64,000 nt of DNA, from positions 1,426,001 to 1,490,000 of the forward strand of contig PDUO01000004.1 in NCBI GenBank assembly GCA_003008705.1, given 5' to 3'. The notes under the pieces are model-generated. The model made no database searches. It was given only the letters and a program-made list of their open reading frames with translations, and was not told where the DNA came from. The DNA is from Pezicula radicicola (lineage: Eukaryota; Ascomycota; Leotiomycetes; Helotiales; Dermateaceae). The translations under genes were made by a program, and so were the position numbers. The first letter of the stretch is position 1. The number at the start of each line of letters is the position of its first letter. Shown here in pieces: positions 36,717 to 48,056 of this stretch.

Positions 36717-38735
36717 ATGAAGTCTGCAGGTACTCTAGCTGAAGCCGGCGGCGCAGCACCTTTGGAATTTCAGTCTGGTGCTGGTGGCATTGACTCACTG
36801 GTTCTGGAGGAGTCAGAGCCAGAGTCAGCGCCAGAGTCAGCGCCAGAGTCAGCCCATTTCATACCGCTCCATCCATTGGGAGTCAAGCCATCTGGGAATT
36901 CTTACACAGCTGTGAGCAATGCTCGTCACGTCACTGGCATTTTCCAACTCTTCCCAGACGAGATTCTCGCTATCTTCTTAGAGTATCTGGACTCCAGTCT
37001 TTTGCTAAAGCTTGGCGCTACTTGCAAGTCTCTTTATGCTTTCTGCAGGTCCGATGATCTGTGGAAGACACTATTCATCGAGTAGGTGGATATCTCCCCT
37101 TTTGTTCTAGCCAGAGAGGAGATCACTATGTTGGGAGTAGGATATAATATGATGGCCATTCTCAACCAGGTGACGGCCTTATATTGTGAAAATATGGGAT
37201 TTGACAGTACTCTACATGTGGTCTTGTGGCTGAAATCCATCGGTATGAGCCTATTCATTGGAGACTCATGGGAAATGCCCAACCTACTCGTCTTGCTCGT
37301 CACTGTCTAATTTCATGTTACTGACGTAGATTTCAGGTCCTCTCAGTCAATTTCTGGTTCGTTCAACTGGCGAGGCACCTGGCGCTCAACATTTCTTGGT
37401 TTGGAAGCAGACCAGGTAGCTAAAGTCAATTGTGACACGGTCTTCTCAGATGTATTGTATAGGCCGTTCTTATGTGCACACACGTCATTGACGCCCTACA
37501 CCACCAATATACCAAAGGCTAATACCATTACACGTTTGGCCAATCTGTCACCATCTGAATTCTCCGAGAAGTGGAGTGACAAGCCCTTCATACTCACAGA
37601 GCCCGTTCAAGAATGGCCTGTCTATAAATCCTGGGATACAGATGCTCTCCTAGCGCAATACGGGGACGTCAAGTTTCGCGCGGAGGCAGTAGATTGGACA
37701 TTAAAGACGTATGTAAGCTACATGCAGAACAGCAGCGATGAGAGCCCTCTCTATCTCTTCGACCGCAGCTTCGTCGAGAAGATGGATCTGAAAACCGGCA
37801 AGCATGAACCATCTCCATCATACTGGAAGCCCGAGTGCTTCGGCGAGGATCTCTTCGCAGTATTGGGCGATAATCGACCTGATGATAAATGGTTAATTGT
37901 AGGACCAGCACGGAGCGGCTCAACTTATCATAAGGACCCGAACGCAACCAGTGCATGGAATGCTGTTCTCAGGGGTTCGAAGTACTGGGTCATGTTTCCT
38001 TCCAATTCTTCGAGCCCTCCACCACCGGGAGTATACGTTTCAGAAGACCAGAGCGAAGTTACGAGCCCCCTCAGCATTGCAGAATGGCTTCTTGGATTCC
38101 ACGCAGAGGCCCGGAAGACACCAGGTTGCGTAGAAGGTATTTGTGGTGAGGGAGAGGTATTACACGTTCCCAGTTCTTGGTGGCATCGTAAGCAAAATAT
38201 TTCTTTGTTTTTATGACCTTGGAATACTGTCTCAAGACTCTAAGAGCATGTCTCATGACTCTAACTCATGCCCTTTCAGAAAAACATAGTACTAATTTGT
38301 TGTAGTCGTCGTTAATTTGGATAGTAGTATTGTAAGTCTCAAGTGCTCGGAGTAACTTTACCATTACTCCTAAATCATATTTAAGTTACTCCCGCTATAT
38401 GGAGAACAAGTAAACTAACTCCGAGTTTCTAACAATAGGCGATCACACAAAATTTCGTACCTAGCTTCCACCTCTCTACAGTTCTATCGTTTCTAAAAGA
38501 TAAGCCAGATCAGGTGTCAGGCTTTAAGAAAGATGTTACGGACCCATATGGCACCTTCGTTGACCAGATGCAGATTGAGTATCCCGAATTACTCGATGGT
38601 GCATTGAAGGAGTTAGAGAAAAGATCGGAGGGCAAGAAGAGGAAGTGGGATGCTGCTGTTGGTAATGATGACGGGGAAGCCAGCGGTGGGTTTAGCTTTG
38701 GCTTTGGTGGGGATATTGATGAGGAGATACCGTAG
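36717..38735 (+). CDS. F-box and JmjC-domain protein (JMJD6-like)
   Basis: Exons 36717-37081, 37337-38187, 38306-38331 and 38439-38735 give 512 residues. An acidic N-terminus with a short ESAPESAPESA repeat precedes an F-box (about 76-121: LFPDEILAIFLEYLDSSLLL). Next is a JmjC/cupin-like domain. The iron ligands are HxD in STYHKDPNATSAWN (about H318 and D320) and the distal His in PSSWWHLVVNLD (about H404). SKYWVMFPSN is also typical. Such proteins are Fe(II)/2-oxoglutarate oxygenases acting on lysine or arginine; the F-box suggests SCF recruitment. Exon 3 is a 26-nt microexon beginning in the codon just after the distal histidine, and intron 3 is a clear introner copy. Intron 1 is long (255 nt). 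Confidence 0.9.
38332..38438 (+). mobile_element. Introner-like intron, F-box/JmjC intron 3 (clearest copy)
   Basis: 107-nt GT-AG intron, sense to its host. CTCGGAGT at 38346-38353 is exactly inverted at 38418-38425 (ACTCCGAG). Extended inward, the arms match at 14 of 16 positions (38346-38361 versus 38410-38425). The 3' core is GAACAAGTAAACTAACTCCG then AGTTTCT, and CTAAC serves as branch point about 20 nt before the AG. Confidence 0.95.
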
Positions 38736-39291
38736 AAGGGAGATTTTATGTCAAGAGTAGTTGTCATCTATGCGACGGCTATAGACAGGTTGGCATCTAT
38801 TAGATATTGTAAAATGTTCCGTGGCATTCGACACCGGCAAGTGACTTCTCCAGTAACTGATAGGTTGATTTCAGTGACTTGATATGAGCAATTCACTTTT
38901 GGGTAGCTCATTTAATTTGGGTAACTTACTTGATTTACATAACTCACCTTTCAAACAACTCACTTGGTTTAGGATTTTGGTTTAAGATTCGTGCATAATG
39001 AAAGCTATAAACTAGAGTCTACGCTTTGCACACCTTAAACTATTGGCTCTAGAAACCGGCCGTGGCCTAAGTCTCTACCACAGCTCGCAGATTGCTTCAT
39101 ACCCAGGCATCGAGCACAAATCTGCGCCATCCTCCGAACTCCATGCTCAAGTAAGTCCATAAACCGTCTCGACAATAGCACACCGAAGTCTTTCTAGTGG
39201 CGTCGATCCAATCCCACCCTTCCTAAACGCCAATACGAAGCTTCAACTCCCAAACTCCCGCAATAACCCACCCATGCATCCCAAAGCGAGT
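38736..39291. other. Convergent intergenic region with 18-bp repeat units
   Basis: About 38878-38950 contains degenerate units (CACTTTTGGGTAGCTCA, TAATTTGGGTAACTTACTTG, ATTTACATAACTCACC), and then CTTGGTTTAGGATTTTGGTT, resembling the tails after arrays 1 and 3. No gene seen. Confidence 0.65.
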
Positions 39292-39937
39292 CTATTTCCT
39301 AGCAACAGCCCCCGAAACTGACCTTGCCTTCTTGATATCCCTCCGCTCATCATCATCCTCATCCGTAGGTTTCTTATTCTTCTTGCCAGCAGCACTTGCG
39401 CCACCAGCGGCAGAAACGCGATTTGCAGATGAACCAGAAGTAGGCGTCGCGTGATTGGAGACGGAATCACCCTTTTGGAACGAGGTACTCATAGGTGTAG
39501 GGGCCATAGCTGCCATGGGTGTCGATTGCGCTGATTCAAGACCCGGAGAATCCTGCAGATGAATCAGTTTAGCTCTAGTTTGTATCCAAATCAAGTCCAC
39601 AAGATTGAAAAAGAGTTCCTACCGCATTCCAAGTGATTGAGCTGCGCGAGAAGAGGCGAGACGAATCCACAACCTGGGCCTTTCTTCTAGCTCCACCGGC
39701 CGCAGTGCTTGCGGTACCCTTGGTGTAGTTGTCAAACCCAACAATGATGTTTCCAGCTGGCGTATCCTCCAAGTACTCAGTTTCCTTCTTGTAGATCATC
39801 TCTTCTTGCTGAGCGAGTTGTGCTTGTAGGAGAGCTTGACGTTTCAACATCTTACGTAGTTCAATGCGGCTTTGTTCGTAGAAAGGCTGGCCCGGCACGT
39901 CGCCATTGCCTTGTGTTGGGGCAACGTTCTCTGCCAT
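39292..39937 (-). CDS. eaf6: Eaf6, subunit of NuA4/NuA3-type histone acetyltransferase complexes
   Basis: Exons 39937-39623 and 39552-39292 (70-nt intron) give 191 residues. The conserved region is residues about 15-75: ELRKMLKRQALLQAQLAQQE, EMIYKKETEYLEDTPAGNII and GFDNYTKG. This is a short coiled coil followed by the Eaf6 Y-L-E-D-T...GNII motif. The C-terminus is disordered, Ser/Ala/Thr-rich, and ends with a basic KKNKKPTDEDDDERRDIKKA stretch, as in other filamentous fungi. Eaf6 has no catalytic role; it sits beside Epl1/Esa1 in NuA4. The in-frame ATG at 40051 upstream would add a non-conserved leader, so I start at 39937. Confidence 0.92.
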
Positions 39938-40334
39938 CGCTGGCGATGGTGCAGTGGTTGTGATGCAGAAGTAATGAAGGTTTAGATGTGTAATGCGAAA
40001 CCAAATGGTGGTCAACAGCGGCTTTTCTTGTCCGACAGGTGGTCCGTGCATGTCTTATCGTAGTCTCGTGGATGACGATAAGGAATAAAGAATCGCGATA
40101 AGATCAGGAAAACAAACAATGAATGATAATCAAAAGATTCTTCCTACCTATTCTCTTCTCTATGCATCCATCTTGAACACGTCACGATCTCCATCACAAA
40201 TGATCCCAAGATGGTGTAACACCAGTAAGTGTCAAGATTTCCTATTGTATCTACTCTGCTCACCTATGATGAGATAATCACTGCGAAGTGTTTCCTCGAT
40301 GTACAATTGCAGGTGGATGGACTCGATGGGATCC
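39938..40334. other. Intergenic region between two minus-strand genes
   Basis: Promoter side of eaf6 and 3' side of the PWI gene. No gene or repeat seen. Confidence 0.6.
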
Positions 40335-42199
40335 TCAGTTTGCGTTAGCAGGAGCATCCAAGCGGTCAATACTCGATTTTCTCATCTTCTTGATTTTTTC
40401 TCTAAGCAATTTCTCCTTCAGCTCGCTTGCCAATCTTTGCGGTGCCTTGATCTGGAAACAGACATATCAGCTCAGTCGACTGACACAGATAGCAGGAAGA
40501 AATTCAACCTGAGAGAGAAGTGAAGCTGCCGCATCTAGGAATCGCTACCCACCTCGCTGGGTTCAGCAGGTACAGTGCGGCTGCCAGAGTCTTCGGGATA
40601 TCGAGCACTTCTCCTGTCATCGTCTTCCTTAATATCAGCCTTCAATACTCTTCTCTCATCGGGTGCGGACACAGAAGAAGTATTTCGACGTCTCTTGTTA
40701 GCAGGCTCATATCGCTGCAAGGATCTACGGCGCTTTCTGTCTCTTCCCCCACGGCTCCGACTACGGCTTCGAGTAGAGCTACGACGACGGCGGCGAGGAC
40801 TGCCACTGATGCTTCGTGTTAGCCGACGTGAATCATGTTTGTCACTACGGGTTTCAATGACATCAATGTCAGCAATTGGACTTGGTGAAGGTTCGGCTCT
40901 GTCTCTGCCTCTGCCTCCAGATGATCTGCGTGGACTCCGGCTGATTGAACGCGAACGGGATGGAGATCTCGACCTGGAGCTTGTATCACGTCGTCGACGA
41001 GATCGTCTTCTTGGGGTTGGTGAACGACTAGCTGATGGCGAGCTTGCTCTGCGGCGCTTAGGTGGTGGGGAACGGGAGCGAGAGCTTAAGCTATCAGATG
41101 GAGTTGGGGATCTTCGACGGCGAGTGTTATGGTCTGGGCTTCTTCCCCTGCCTCTAGCTCCACGACCTCTATCATTACCACCGCGTCTGTCTGGAGACCG
41201 TGATCTGGTTGGGGATCTTCGGCGACGTTCTGGACTTCTTCTTCTATTTCGGTCATGACCACCACGTCTGTCTGGCGAACGAGATCTCGACGATGACTTG
41301 GAGCGAACGGAAACAGGTGATACCGATACAGAAGGTGATCTTCGACGCCGAGTACCACGATCTGGACTTCGTCCCCTACCACCACGACCACGACCAGAAG
41401 GTACATAGGAATCAAACTCTCTGAGTGGGGCTCTGAGAGAACCTCGGTCTCGGGAATCTTGACGGCGAGGACGGCGATCATATCCACGGCCACCACTTCG
41501 ATCATGGTCTCTATCACCTCGACCTCCACGCCAGCTATCTCCTCTTCCACCAACACCTCCTCGTCCACGCTCACGGTCCCGGATGTTGTTTACTTCCCGT
41601 TCCCGTCGGTCATCGTCCTCTCGTCTCCGACGTGCTTCCTCTGCAGCTTTTTCGGCCTCAATCTACATTCGGCTCAGCTTAAAGATCTCCAAGCAGTTAC
41701 ATTATGCCTACCTTTCCTTGTATGAGCTCTAGCTTTTTGGCTTCGAGCAGTTCTTTGGGAACGCCCTGGGGATTTTCTTGCGCACTCAAGCACAGCTTCC
41801 ACAGCTCTTTGCAGAACTTTGCCGTATCTTTGTCGAGGAATCCGGTGAGCTGTATTTGCATCTTCTTGATATCGGGCTGTAGTATGCGTTAGCTTGACAA
41901 ATACTCGTCCACGGATTGTGGTAACCATACGTATCGTGTGCCATCAATTAGGTTGTAGCAGAGCTCAATTACAACATCGTCATCATTACCCAGGATCGTA
42001 GAGATCTTCTCGGCAATCCATCTGCACGCTGCGTCAGTCTTGTGTTACTTATATTACCTTGAGGATTGGGAGGTATGTTTCGGGGTCGAACGCACTTCTT
42101 CATAACCTCTAAATTGACCTTGGTCATGTCCACCTTCTGATTGAATTCCGGAGGGAACTTGGTGCTCTTTAAGAGCTTTGCATCTACGCTTGATGCCAT
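40335..42199 (-). CDS. PWI-domain, RS-rich splicing protein (SRRM1-like)
   Basis: Exons 42199-42096, 42021-41931, 41876-41712, 41662-40553 and 40451-40335 give 528 residues. The N-terminal PWI domain (about 10-110) reads FPPEFNQKVDMTKVNLEVMK, KWIAEKISTILGNDDDVVIE, DGTRYPDIKKMQIQLTGFLD and AKFCKELWKLCLSAQ. It binds RNA and DNA in SRm160/SRRM1, a splicing coactivator and exon-junction-linked factor. A basic helix (EKAAEEARRRREDDDRERE) leads into about 300 residues of Arg/Gly and RS/RSRSP repeats. The conserved end is ELKEKLLREKIKKMRKSSID. Introns are 49-101 nt. The start codon matches the family's usual beginning shortly before the PWI. Confidence 0.92.
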
Positions 42200-42254
42200 G
42201 CTCGTGGTCGTAGTGCACTGGGTGTGCAACTTTCGTGGGTATGTTGTTTCGCGT

Positions 42255-42553
42255 TCACGCTCGTCTCAAGTTTGGGCAGGAACTAGGGTAGGTTATCGGC
42301 TTATCGAGTATTACTTGGTGCCTGAGGCTTCCTGATTCTCCGCCTTCCGCCTCCTTGTCGCTTTCTTCTTGTAAGGTCCACGCTTCTTTCCAAGTTGAGA
42401 ATTTGGTCTTTTTTGAGGTACTATGCTTTTTCTTGGCTTCTATTTCCCCTAGGACGGCTTTGGCTTTAGGCTTTTCTCGGCCTGTAACACTGTTAGTATC
42501 CTACCTAAACTCTCGATTTAGCGGTCTCCTATAAACCAATTCGTACGGTACAT
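42255..42553 (-). pseudogene. Possible gene relic or upstream exon before the PWI gene
   Basis: An open frame at 42481-42255 on the minus strand (REKPKAKAVLGEIEAKKKHS, then KFSTWKEAWTLQEESDKEAE) has no start codon. It is preceded by a fine acceptor (GATACTAACAGTGTTACAG). A matching intron could start at GTACCG (42548), where 29 bp resemble 30568-30596. It ends 56 bp before the PWI gene's ATG on the same strand, so it may instead be part of that gene's leader. Not recognised. Confidence 0.3.
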
Positions 42554-42868
42554 GTTGATTCGACTTCATATTTCAAAGTTGAAATTTTTACCTTTCAATT
42601 GGCCTTAGCTGTTTGAACGTCATATCTCTAGCTACCTACCTATGAGGCGAGTAAATAAGAAAAGGCTGCAGCTAAAGAAAGAACTTGGCCTGCCTCTGGA
42701 GTCAGCGGCCACCAGGAGGAAGGAGTTACCTCCTCTTGAGTCCTTCTTTTGATGGCAAAGGCCCAAGGGAAGGCACAACTAGCAATTCATCCCTCTCACA
42801 CATCTCCTTCTTGAAAGTCAATCCCTTCCCTATCAAACTCACATTATTGTCCTCATGTATCCTTAAAG

Positions 42869-44543
42869 ATGTCTGTTTTGCGAGGTCTTGCCTGGCCTCA
42901 TCTCATTCCTTCAAGGCCCGAGTCTACTCCTGCTCGCAGCCCTGCACCAAGTGCTGTTAGGGACATAGTCGACCGCATCGAAAACCAAAATTCTCGTCGA
43001 AGATCCTCCTACGGAGACCAACCAGAAACACCACCATCCAGAACCCTACCGTCGCGGCCTCATCTTCACTCTCGAGCTTCGGATCCTAATTTGCGGACCA
43101 TTCCTTCAGCTATACTTGTAAGTGCTATCATCTAAAGACATAGAAACGTCTTAGTGACTCAGAGCACCATTATAGAGCTCAAGGATCTCTTCGCCGAGCT
43201 ACGTTGGGCCGGAGACTATTTTGCGTCGATACACAACTGTACCTATACCAGGGCACAAAATTACGGGATCAAACGTCAACCAGCTTAGCCCACGGACACC
43301 AGTAAGAATGGGTTCTGAAGCAGAACATACTTTGCCGTCACTTTTGCCCGCGAATTCACCCTTGGATGTACTTGAGCCAAACCCTTTCCAGGATCCATTC
43401 GATGACTTAATTCAGTCTATGCCGGATGCACCGATCGGTGGACAAACGGCGACTCCCCTTGCGACCCCAATTCCAGGTGGTGAGAAAAATGACGGTATGA
43501 TTGAAGTTGCAAGCAGTCCACATATCGAAGTGGTCTCACCTTCCAGGGAGGAGAGCCAAGGAGGGAGCTTAGAACAAGATCCGCAAACTCAAGCTGGGCA
43601 CCTAGATCCTTCAGGTAAGGCAGTCAGCGTTGCTTCGAAGACCCCCGGTTTCTGGTCCAAAAGACCAGCTGAGATCTTGAATAATTCATCTCATTCATCT
43701 CGAGCTCGGCGGAAAAAAAGAAAACAGAATTCGAAAGGCCGGACCAAGAGTCCCAGGACTGCAATAGTCTCAGGATCATCACAAGAAAATCCGTCATCGC
43801 CATTTTCCGATTCAGCAGCCCTTCCAGATACTTCAGACGACTACTTTAACACGTCCGATTACACGAGCGGAGAAGGATCTAAAATTAGTTCTCCCAGCTA
43901 TGTAACAGCTCACCAAACAGGGCCACCTCTGACCAGGCCACCTCTGAGGACTCTCGGAAAACCTCAGAGCACGCCAATACTGCATATGGGAGAACCTAAT
44001 GGTGTACCTGAGTTAAGTCACACGAACGATCTGGGGTCCGGTCTGGATGGGGACCAGCCGCCCCCTTGCTGCGATCCTTCATCGAATGTCCCAGGTCCAT
44101 TGTGTGAAGCATTAGTTGCCCCCTTGCCCAATACACCGAATGATGTGGAGAATCAACAGACAGGTTCAGAAACGCCTACTCAGCCACCAGAAGAAGGGCA
44201 CTCCTTTCCAGCTGCACCGACAGGACTTGTGCCAGCAATACCTGATCCTTCCAACAAGCCCAGCGCCCCGGTACCTGGAATTTCGGAGATTCCGGCAGGA
44301 GATCTATCTCGTCTGCCGACTCCAGAACTACCCATCAAAAGAAAGAAAGCGAATGTGTTCAGCAGAGGCATGCGTCAGGGCAGAAGAATTGTACTTAGAA
44401 GTCCTGTTCTGGTAGTCGTTTTAGGAAGGCAGCTGTCCAAACCAACAGCTGTCGCTTTGAAGGCAATTGCAAAGGGTCTGCCGCTTGAAGAAGTATCCGA
44501 TGCGGGTGGGGCTGCTCCTACCTCTGTTCCTGTATATGTTTGA
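42869..44543 (+). CDS. Uncharacterised low-complexity protein
   Basis: I do not recognise this protein. Exons 42869-43117 and 43176-44543 (58-nt intron) give 538 residues. It is almost wholly disordered, rich in Pro, Ser, Thr and Gly, with no membrane segment. Short features that could be conserved: RDIVDRIENQN near the N-terminus, YVGPETILRRYTTVPIPG, a basic KRPAEILNNSS-SRARRKKRKQ nuclear-localisation-like cluster, and a C-terminal basic-hydrophobic segment QGRRIVLRSPVLVVVLGRQL. The good intron and long frame support a real gene. A nuclear role is a guess from the basic clusters only. Confidence 0.7.
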
Positions 44544-45412
44544 CAACGAGGGATAATCAGACCCTGCTGGCGGAAGTATCGTAGAAGGGTCTCTAAATGG
44601 CTAGGTGTGGAGCCAATGGGGTCCTTTCTTCAGACGCAGTGGTTCTGGGATACGAACATATTTGAGAATGGCCTTTGAATGGCGGTGTCTGGTTCTCCTC
44701 TACTGTGGATAAATTGGAAGCTTCCTAGGTATTGATCAACGCTATCAATATGTGTTCCTTTGAGCAGTTTGTGATCGTTACTTACCTTTTGGCTAAGGGT
44801 ACATAAGACTGTGATTTTGGTCAAATAAGTGATGTAGTCTTGCTAAAGTTAGAACAATGAAAAACAAAGTATCTGTGAAGAATAAGTTTAGCGTAAGAGC
44901 TGTTGCCATTACTTAATCGCACAATTAATCTACGTTATTCAAAACAACCTGGAACTCAACGCCTGAGCGTAGTTGTGTATTTGAAGAGACAACATTGAAG
45001 GCGGGGTTATTCCTATTCGAAGCCATATACCACACTACGGGGTCCCGACTAGCGTCATTATTCAATGAACACTAAAACTAGTTGATTATTTAGCTTAAAG
45101 GACCGAACTTAGCTTGGTGGCTGAGATAGCTGCTAATACCGTACTACCTAGCTATGCATCTAATAGCTTAATCATCGAGTTTGGTGAGACGATGTAAGAT
45201 ACAGAATAGGGACAGTGATGTGATGATTGAGAAAATTCTTGCTCTATTGCTTCATGCTTCATTAATGACTATTTCCCTCGTACCAATAACCAGAATTCCA
45301 ATGCCAAACCCACGGGTATACCATAAACCTCCATGCAAACTCCAACCGACGATACTCCATTTTAGACTCCTTTGCTCCAAGTACGAAAGTACAACTTGCT
45401 TCCTCACAATTT
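44544..45412. other. Convergent intergenic region
   Basis: AT-rich between 44820 and 45180. No gene, RNA or clear repeat recognised. Confidence 0.6.
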
Positions 45413-46048
45413 CTAATTGCTGGTGGGGTGTGACTTTGCCTGTTTGTCGGCCTTCTGGCGCCTTTCGTCCTCCCATGCAGCATACTTTTGTGCTACGGCT
45501 TGCACTCTACTCTTTTCTCGTGCCAGGGCCATGGTGTCCTTGTGCTCGATCTGACCTCGGAGCCTGTAGAGTGCCATTAGGTCCTTCGCACGTTTTAGAT
45601 CTTGATCCTATATTCCATAATCCTGGGTTAGCGATTTGAGGCCTTCAAAACTATTAATAAATCCGTCGCCGCCCACACCGCCATAACTTACAATTGTGCC
45701 TTGAGACTCAGCTGAAAGCTTCAGTCTCGAATTCTTCCTGCTGCCTATCTCGACGCCCCCTTCACTTTCTGATGAAGTCAACGGGTCGGTACGTTTCCTG
45801 CCTAACGTGTCGAATTTTGGGCGCTTGCCAGCCATAACGGCGGTCTTCTTTGCATTCTTGACGACTTCCTCTTCGCTAATGATTGTATTGCAGCGGAGAA
45901 GGTTGAGTGCGGCTGTGTTATCCTGGTGAAGTGAAGTGTCAGTTGGTTGTGTGCTCTCAAGTGGAAAAGACGAAGGAAGACTCTTGCTTACTGATTGTTG
46001 GAGCTGAGTGAGGTCTGCTAGGATCTGTGCAAATTGTAGGCCCTCCAT
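45413..46048 (-). CDS. Uncharacterised small helical protein
   Basis: I do not recognise it. Exons 46048-45992, 45922-45692 and 45607-45413 splice in frame to 160 residues, across introns of 69 and 84 nt with good donors (GTAAGC, GTAAGT) and a CGCTAAC branch in the second. The N-terminus MEGLQFAQILADLTQLQQSD is helical. The middle is Ser-rich and basic (KRPKFDTLGRKRTDPLTSSE). The C-terminus is a charged helix, DLKRAKDLMALYRLRGQIEH then KDTMALAREKSRVQAVAQKY, probably a coiled coil. Size and layout would suit a small structural or complex subunit, but no family is assigned. It is divergent from fahd1, with 460 bp between the starts. Confidence 0.65.
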
Positions 46049-46508
46049 TGCACGGTAAGGTCCCTAAGGGGATATAGTTATGAATGGATGTATGCGCGTG
46101 AAAGTCCTTGACAACCTCTGTACACAAAAGAAGTGAGTTTTAATGTTGTTGTAGAAATAGGTGGATGTTGATTCGAGATTTCCTTTTTCACCGTGTGTCC
46201 TCCTCGCGTGCATAAACAAAACAAAATTTAGTTTAGGCCACGGAGGACCCTTAAGCCGCCGGCCAAGACTGGGGAAAGAGTAAAACGCAGGCGGTCGAGC
46301 CTCGGCCGACTGGCAAGTGCTGACCTCCATCTGCCCTAAACTTCCCCACCGCGCCCCACCTTTGATTTTTAGTTCCCCAGCCCGATTCACGGGCGCCTGA
46401 GAACGGGATGTGATGCCGTGCTGCACCACCACTCCCTACCTACCAATAGGTACAAGACGGCTGATTGCGCCTTGCCACCTATAATTACTGATGTTGTCCA
46501 CTGTCAAG

Positions 46509-47344
46509 ATGCTTCCTTTTCGTCGTGGTATTGCTACTATGGCGTCGCTGAAGAAGGCTAGCAAGGTCGTTTGCATTGGTCGCAATTATGCGTGAGTCAA
46601 TATATCTACGAAGCTATTCAAACTATGGGAAAGATTGGCTGATGAGCAGATACAGAGACCATATTACAGAATTGAACAGCGCGAAGCCTAAACAACCATT
46701 CTTCTTCATTAAGCCTGCGTCGTCAATCCTCCCACCAGGAGATGGCCCAGTTGTCAGACCGAGGGGCGTGGATCTGCACTATGAAGTAGAGCTGGCCTTG
46801 ATTATGGGAAAGCAGGTCAAGGACCTCGAGGAGTCAGATGAGAAGGGTGCATTGGATGCAATTGAAAGTATGCTGGACACTACTGTATTCTCAATGGCAA
46901 AAGCTGACTAGGACAGGCTATGCCATGAGCATTGATATGACTGCTCGTAATGTACAGAACGAAGCTAAGAAGAAGGGTCTTCCATGGAGTATCGCAAAGG
47001 GTTTCGATACCTTCCTGCCAGTCAGCAACATCATCCCAAAGTCTGCCATTCCAGACCCACACAACGTCGAGCTATTCCTTGAGGTAAATGGCAAGTCCAG
47101 GCAACTTGATTCCACAGAACTGATGCTCTTCCGAATTCCTCGCATTCTAAGCGATATCTCAAAGGTTATGACTTTGGAGAAGGGAGATATTGTATTGACT
47201 GGCACACCAAAGGGTGTCGGATCCGTCGTTCCTGGAGATATAATGAAGGCCGGAATCAAGGTCGCAGGAAAGGAATTGGAGGAGGGAGCAATTGAGGTCG
47301 AGGTACAAGAGTCGACCAGTTCATACGAGTTCAAGGAGACATAA
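46509..47344 (+). CDS. fahd1: FAHD1-like acylpyruvate hydrolase / oxaloacetate decarboxylase
   Basis: Exons 46509-46591, 46650-46867 and 46917-47344 give 242 residues. FAHD1-type members of the fumarylacetoacetate hydrolase superfamily hydrolyse acylpyruvates and decarboxylate oxaloacetate in mitochondria. A short basic leader (MLPFRRGIATMASLKKASK) with a second ATG at 46539 could give mitochondrial and cytosolic forms. The fold's motifs are VCIGRNYA, PFFFIKPASSILPPG, HYEVELALIMG with metal-binding Glu residues, SIDMTARNVQ, GLPWSIAKGFDTFLPVS, and GDIVLTGTPKGVG. The second intron's acceptor is ACAG just before GCTATGCC; the nearer CTAG breaks the frame. It is tail-to-tail with bna1, 68 bp apart. 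Confidence 0.93.
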
Positions 47345-47412
47345 CGCTGCATATTTGACATAATCGTGTATATAAGGAGCGGAATATCGTACAACATCAA
47401 CGCAACCATTAC

Positions 47413-48056
47413 TCACTTCAGATTCGGATCTTGTATGGATCCAGGCTTGGGTGCAGAGTCTGCCATGGTCCCACACTTGTTACACTTTCTCCTCTCTTCA
47501 CTCTCCTTGAAGGAGTTGACAGCCTTTTTTATCTGTGTTCCCAAATCGGTGCAGTGAAATGCTGCCTCGTCCACAATAGCGTGACAGTTCGTACAGTACC
47601 AGCGTAAACGGTCGAGTGACTTCTCTGGTCTTGGCTGCTCCAGTACAATACCAACAGTATCTGCGAATCGGACCGGATTGTGAGGGGTATTTGGTGGCAG
47701 GAGGAACATCTCTCCTTCCCCGATTATGATATCTTTGAATTCGCCCTCATCCACGACCTTTAGCATCATAGCTCCTTTGTATTGGTAAAACCACTCGGCC
47801 GTTTCGTTGATGTGATAGTCAGTCCGCGCATTGGGACCTCCTACAATCTGAGAAGTGTTAGAGGATTGCATGATGTGCTTATGAGAATATAGAAGTTTAC
47901 CATGACGGTTACATCTTTGTTATAGACGCAGTAATTATTGATCGGCGGCTGCAAGAGATGAGAGTTCTCAGCGAGCCTGCAACAGTTAGTTTGCAGCGTG
48001 CGTTAAAAAGGCCTGGAAACTGACCACTTGGGCATATTCAACGGTGTTGAAAGCAT
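47413..48056 (-). CDS. bna1: 3-hydroxyanthranilate 3,4-dioxygenase (kynurenine pathway)
   Basis: Exons 48056-48025, 47976-47901 and 47847-47413 give 180 residues, close to yeast Bna1. The Fe(II) enzyme opens 3-hydroxyanthranilate on the way from tryptophan to quinolinate and NAD. Cupin motifs: NNYCVYNKDVTVMIVGGPNA, RTDYHINETAEWFYQYKG (iron His and Glu) and MFLLPPNTPHNPVRFADT (second His). The C-terminal pair of CxxC motifs, WYCTNCH and RKCNKCG, is the rubredoxin-like metal site found in fungal and bacterial forms. The start MLSTPLNMPKW is supported by splicing inside the TGG codon. It is divergent from the copper transporter, with about 630 bp between the starts. Confidence 0.97.

Noticed and set aside
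37086..37310. 75-codon frame inside intron 1 of the F-box/JmjC gene
   Set aside because: It has no recognisable domain, and joining 37081 to 37337 restores a continuous, conserved F-box to JmjC protein.
40575..41258. Long plus-strand open frame rich in Arg, Leu and Ser
   Set aside because: It is the antisense shadow of the RS-repeat exon of the PWI gene; the minus strand gives RSRSP repeats continuous with the PWI domain.
46868..46916. CTAG at 46907-46910 as the acceptor of fahd1 intron 2
   Set aside because: It shifts the frame before SIDMTARNVQ; only the ACAG six bases further on keeps it.
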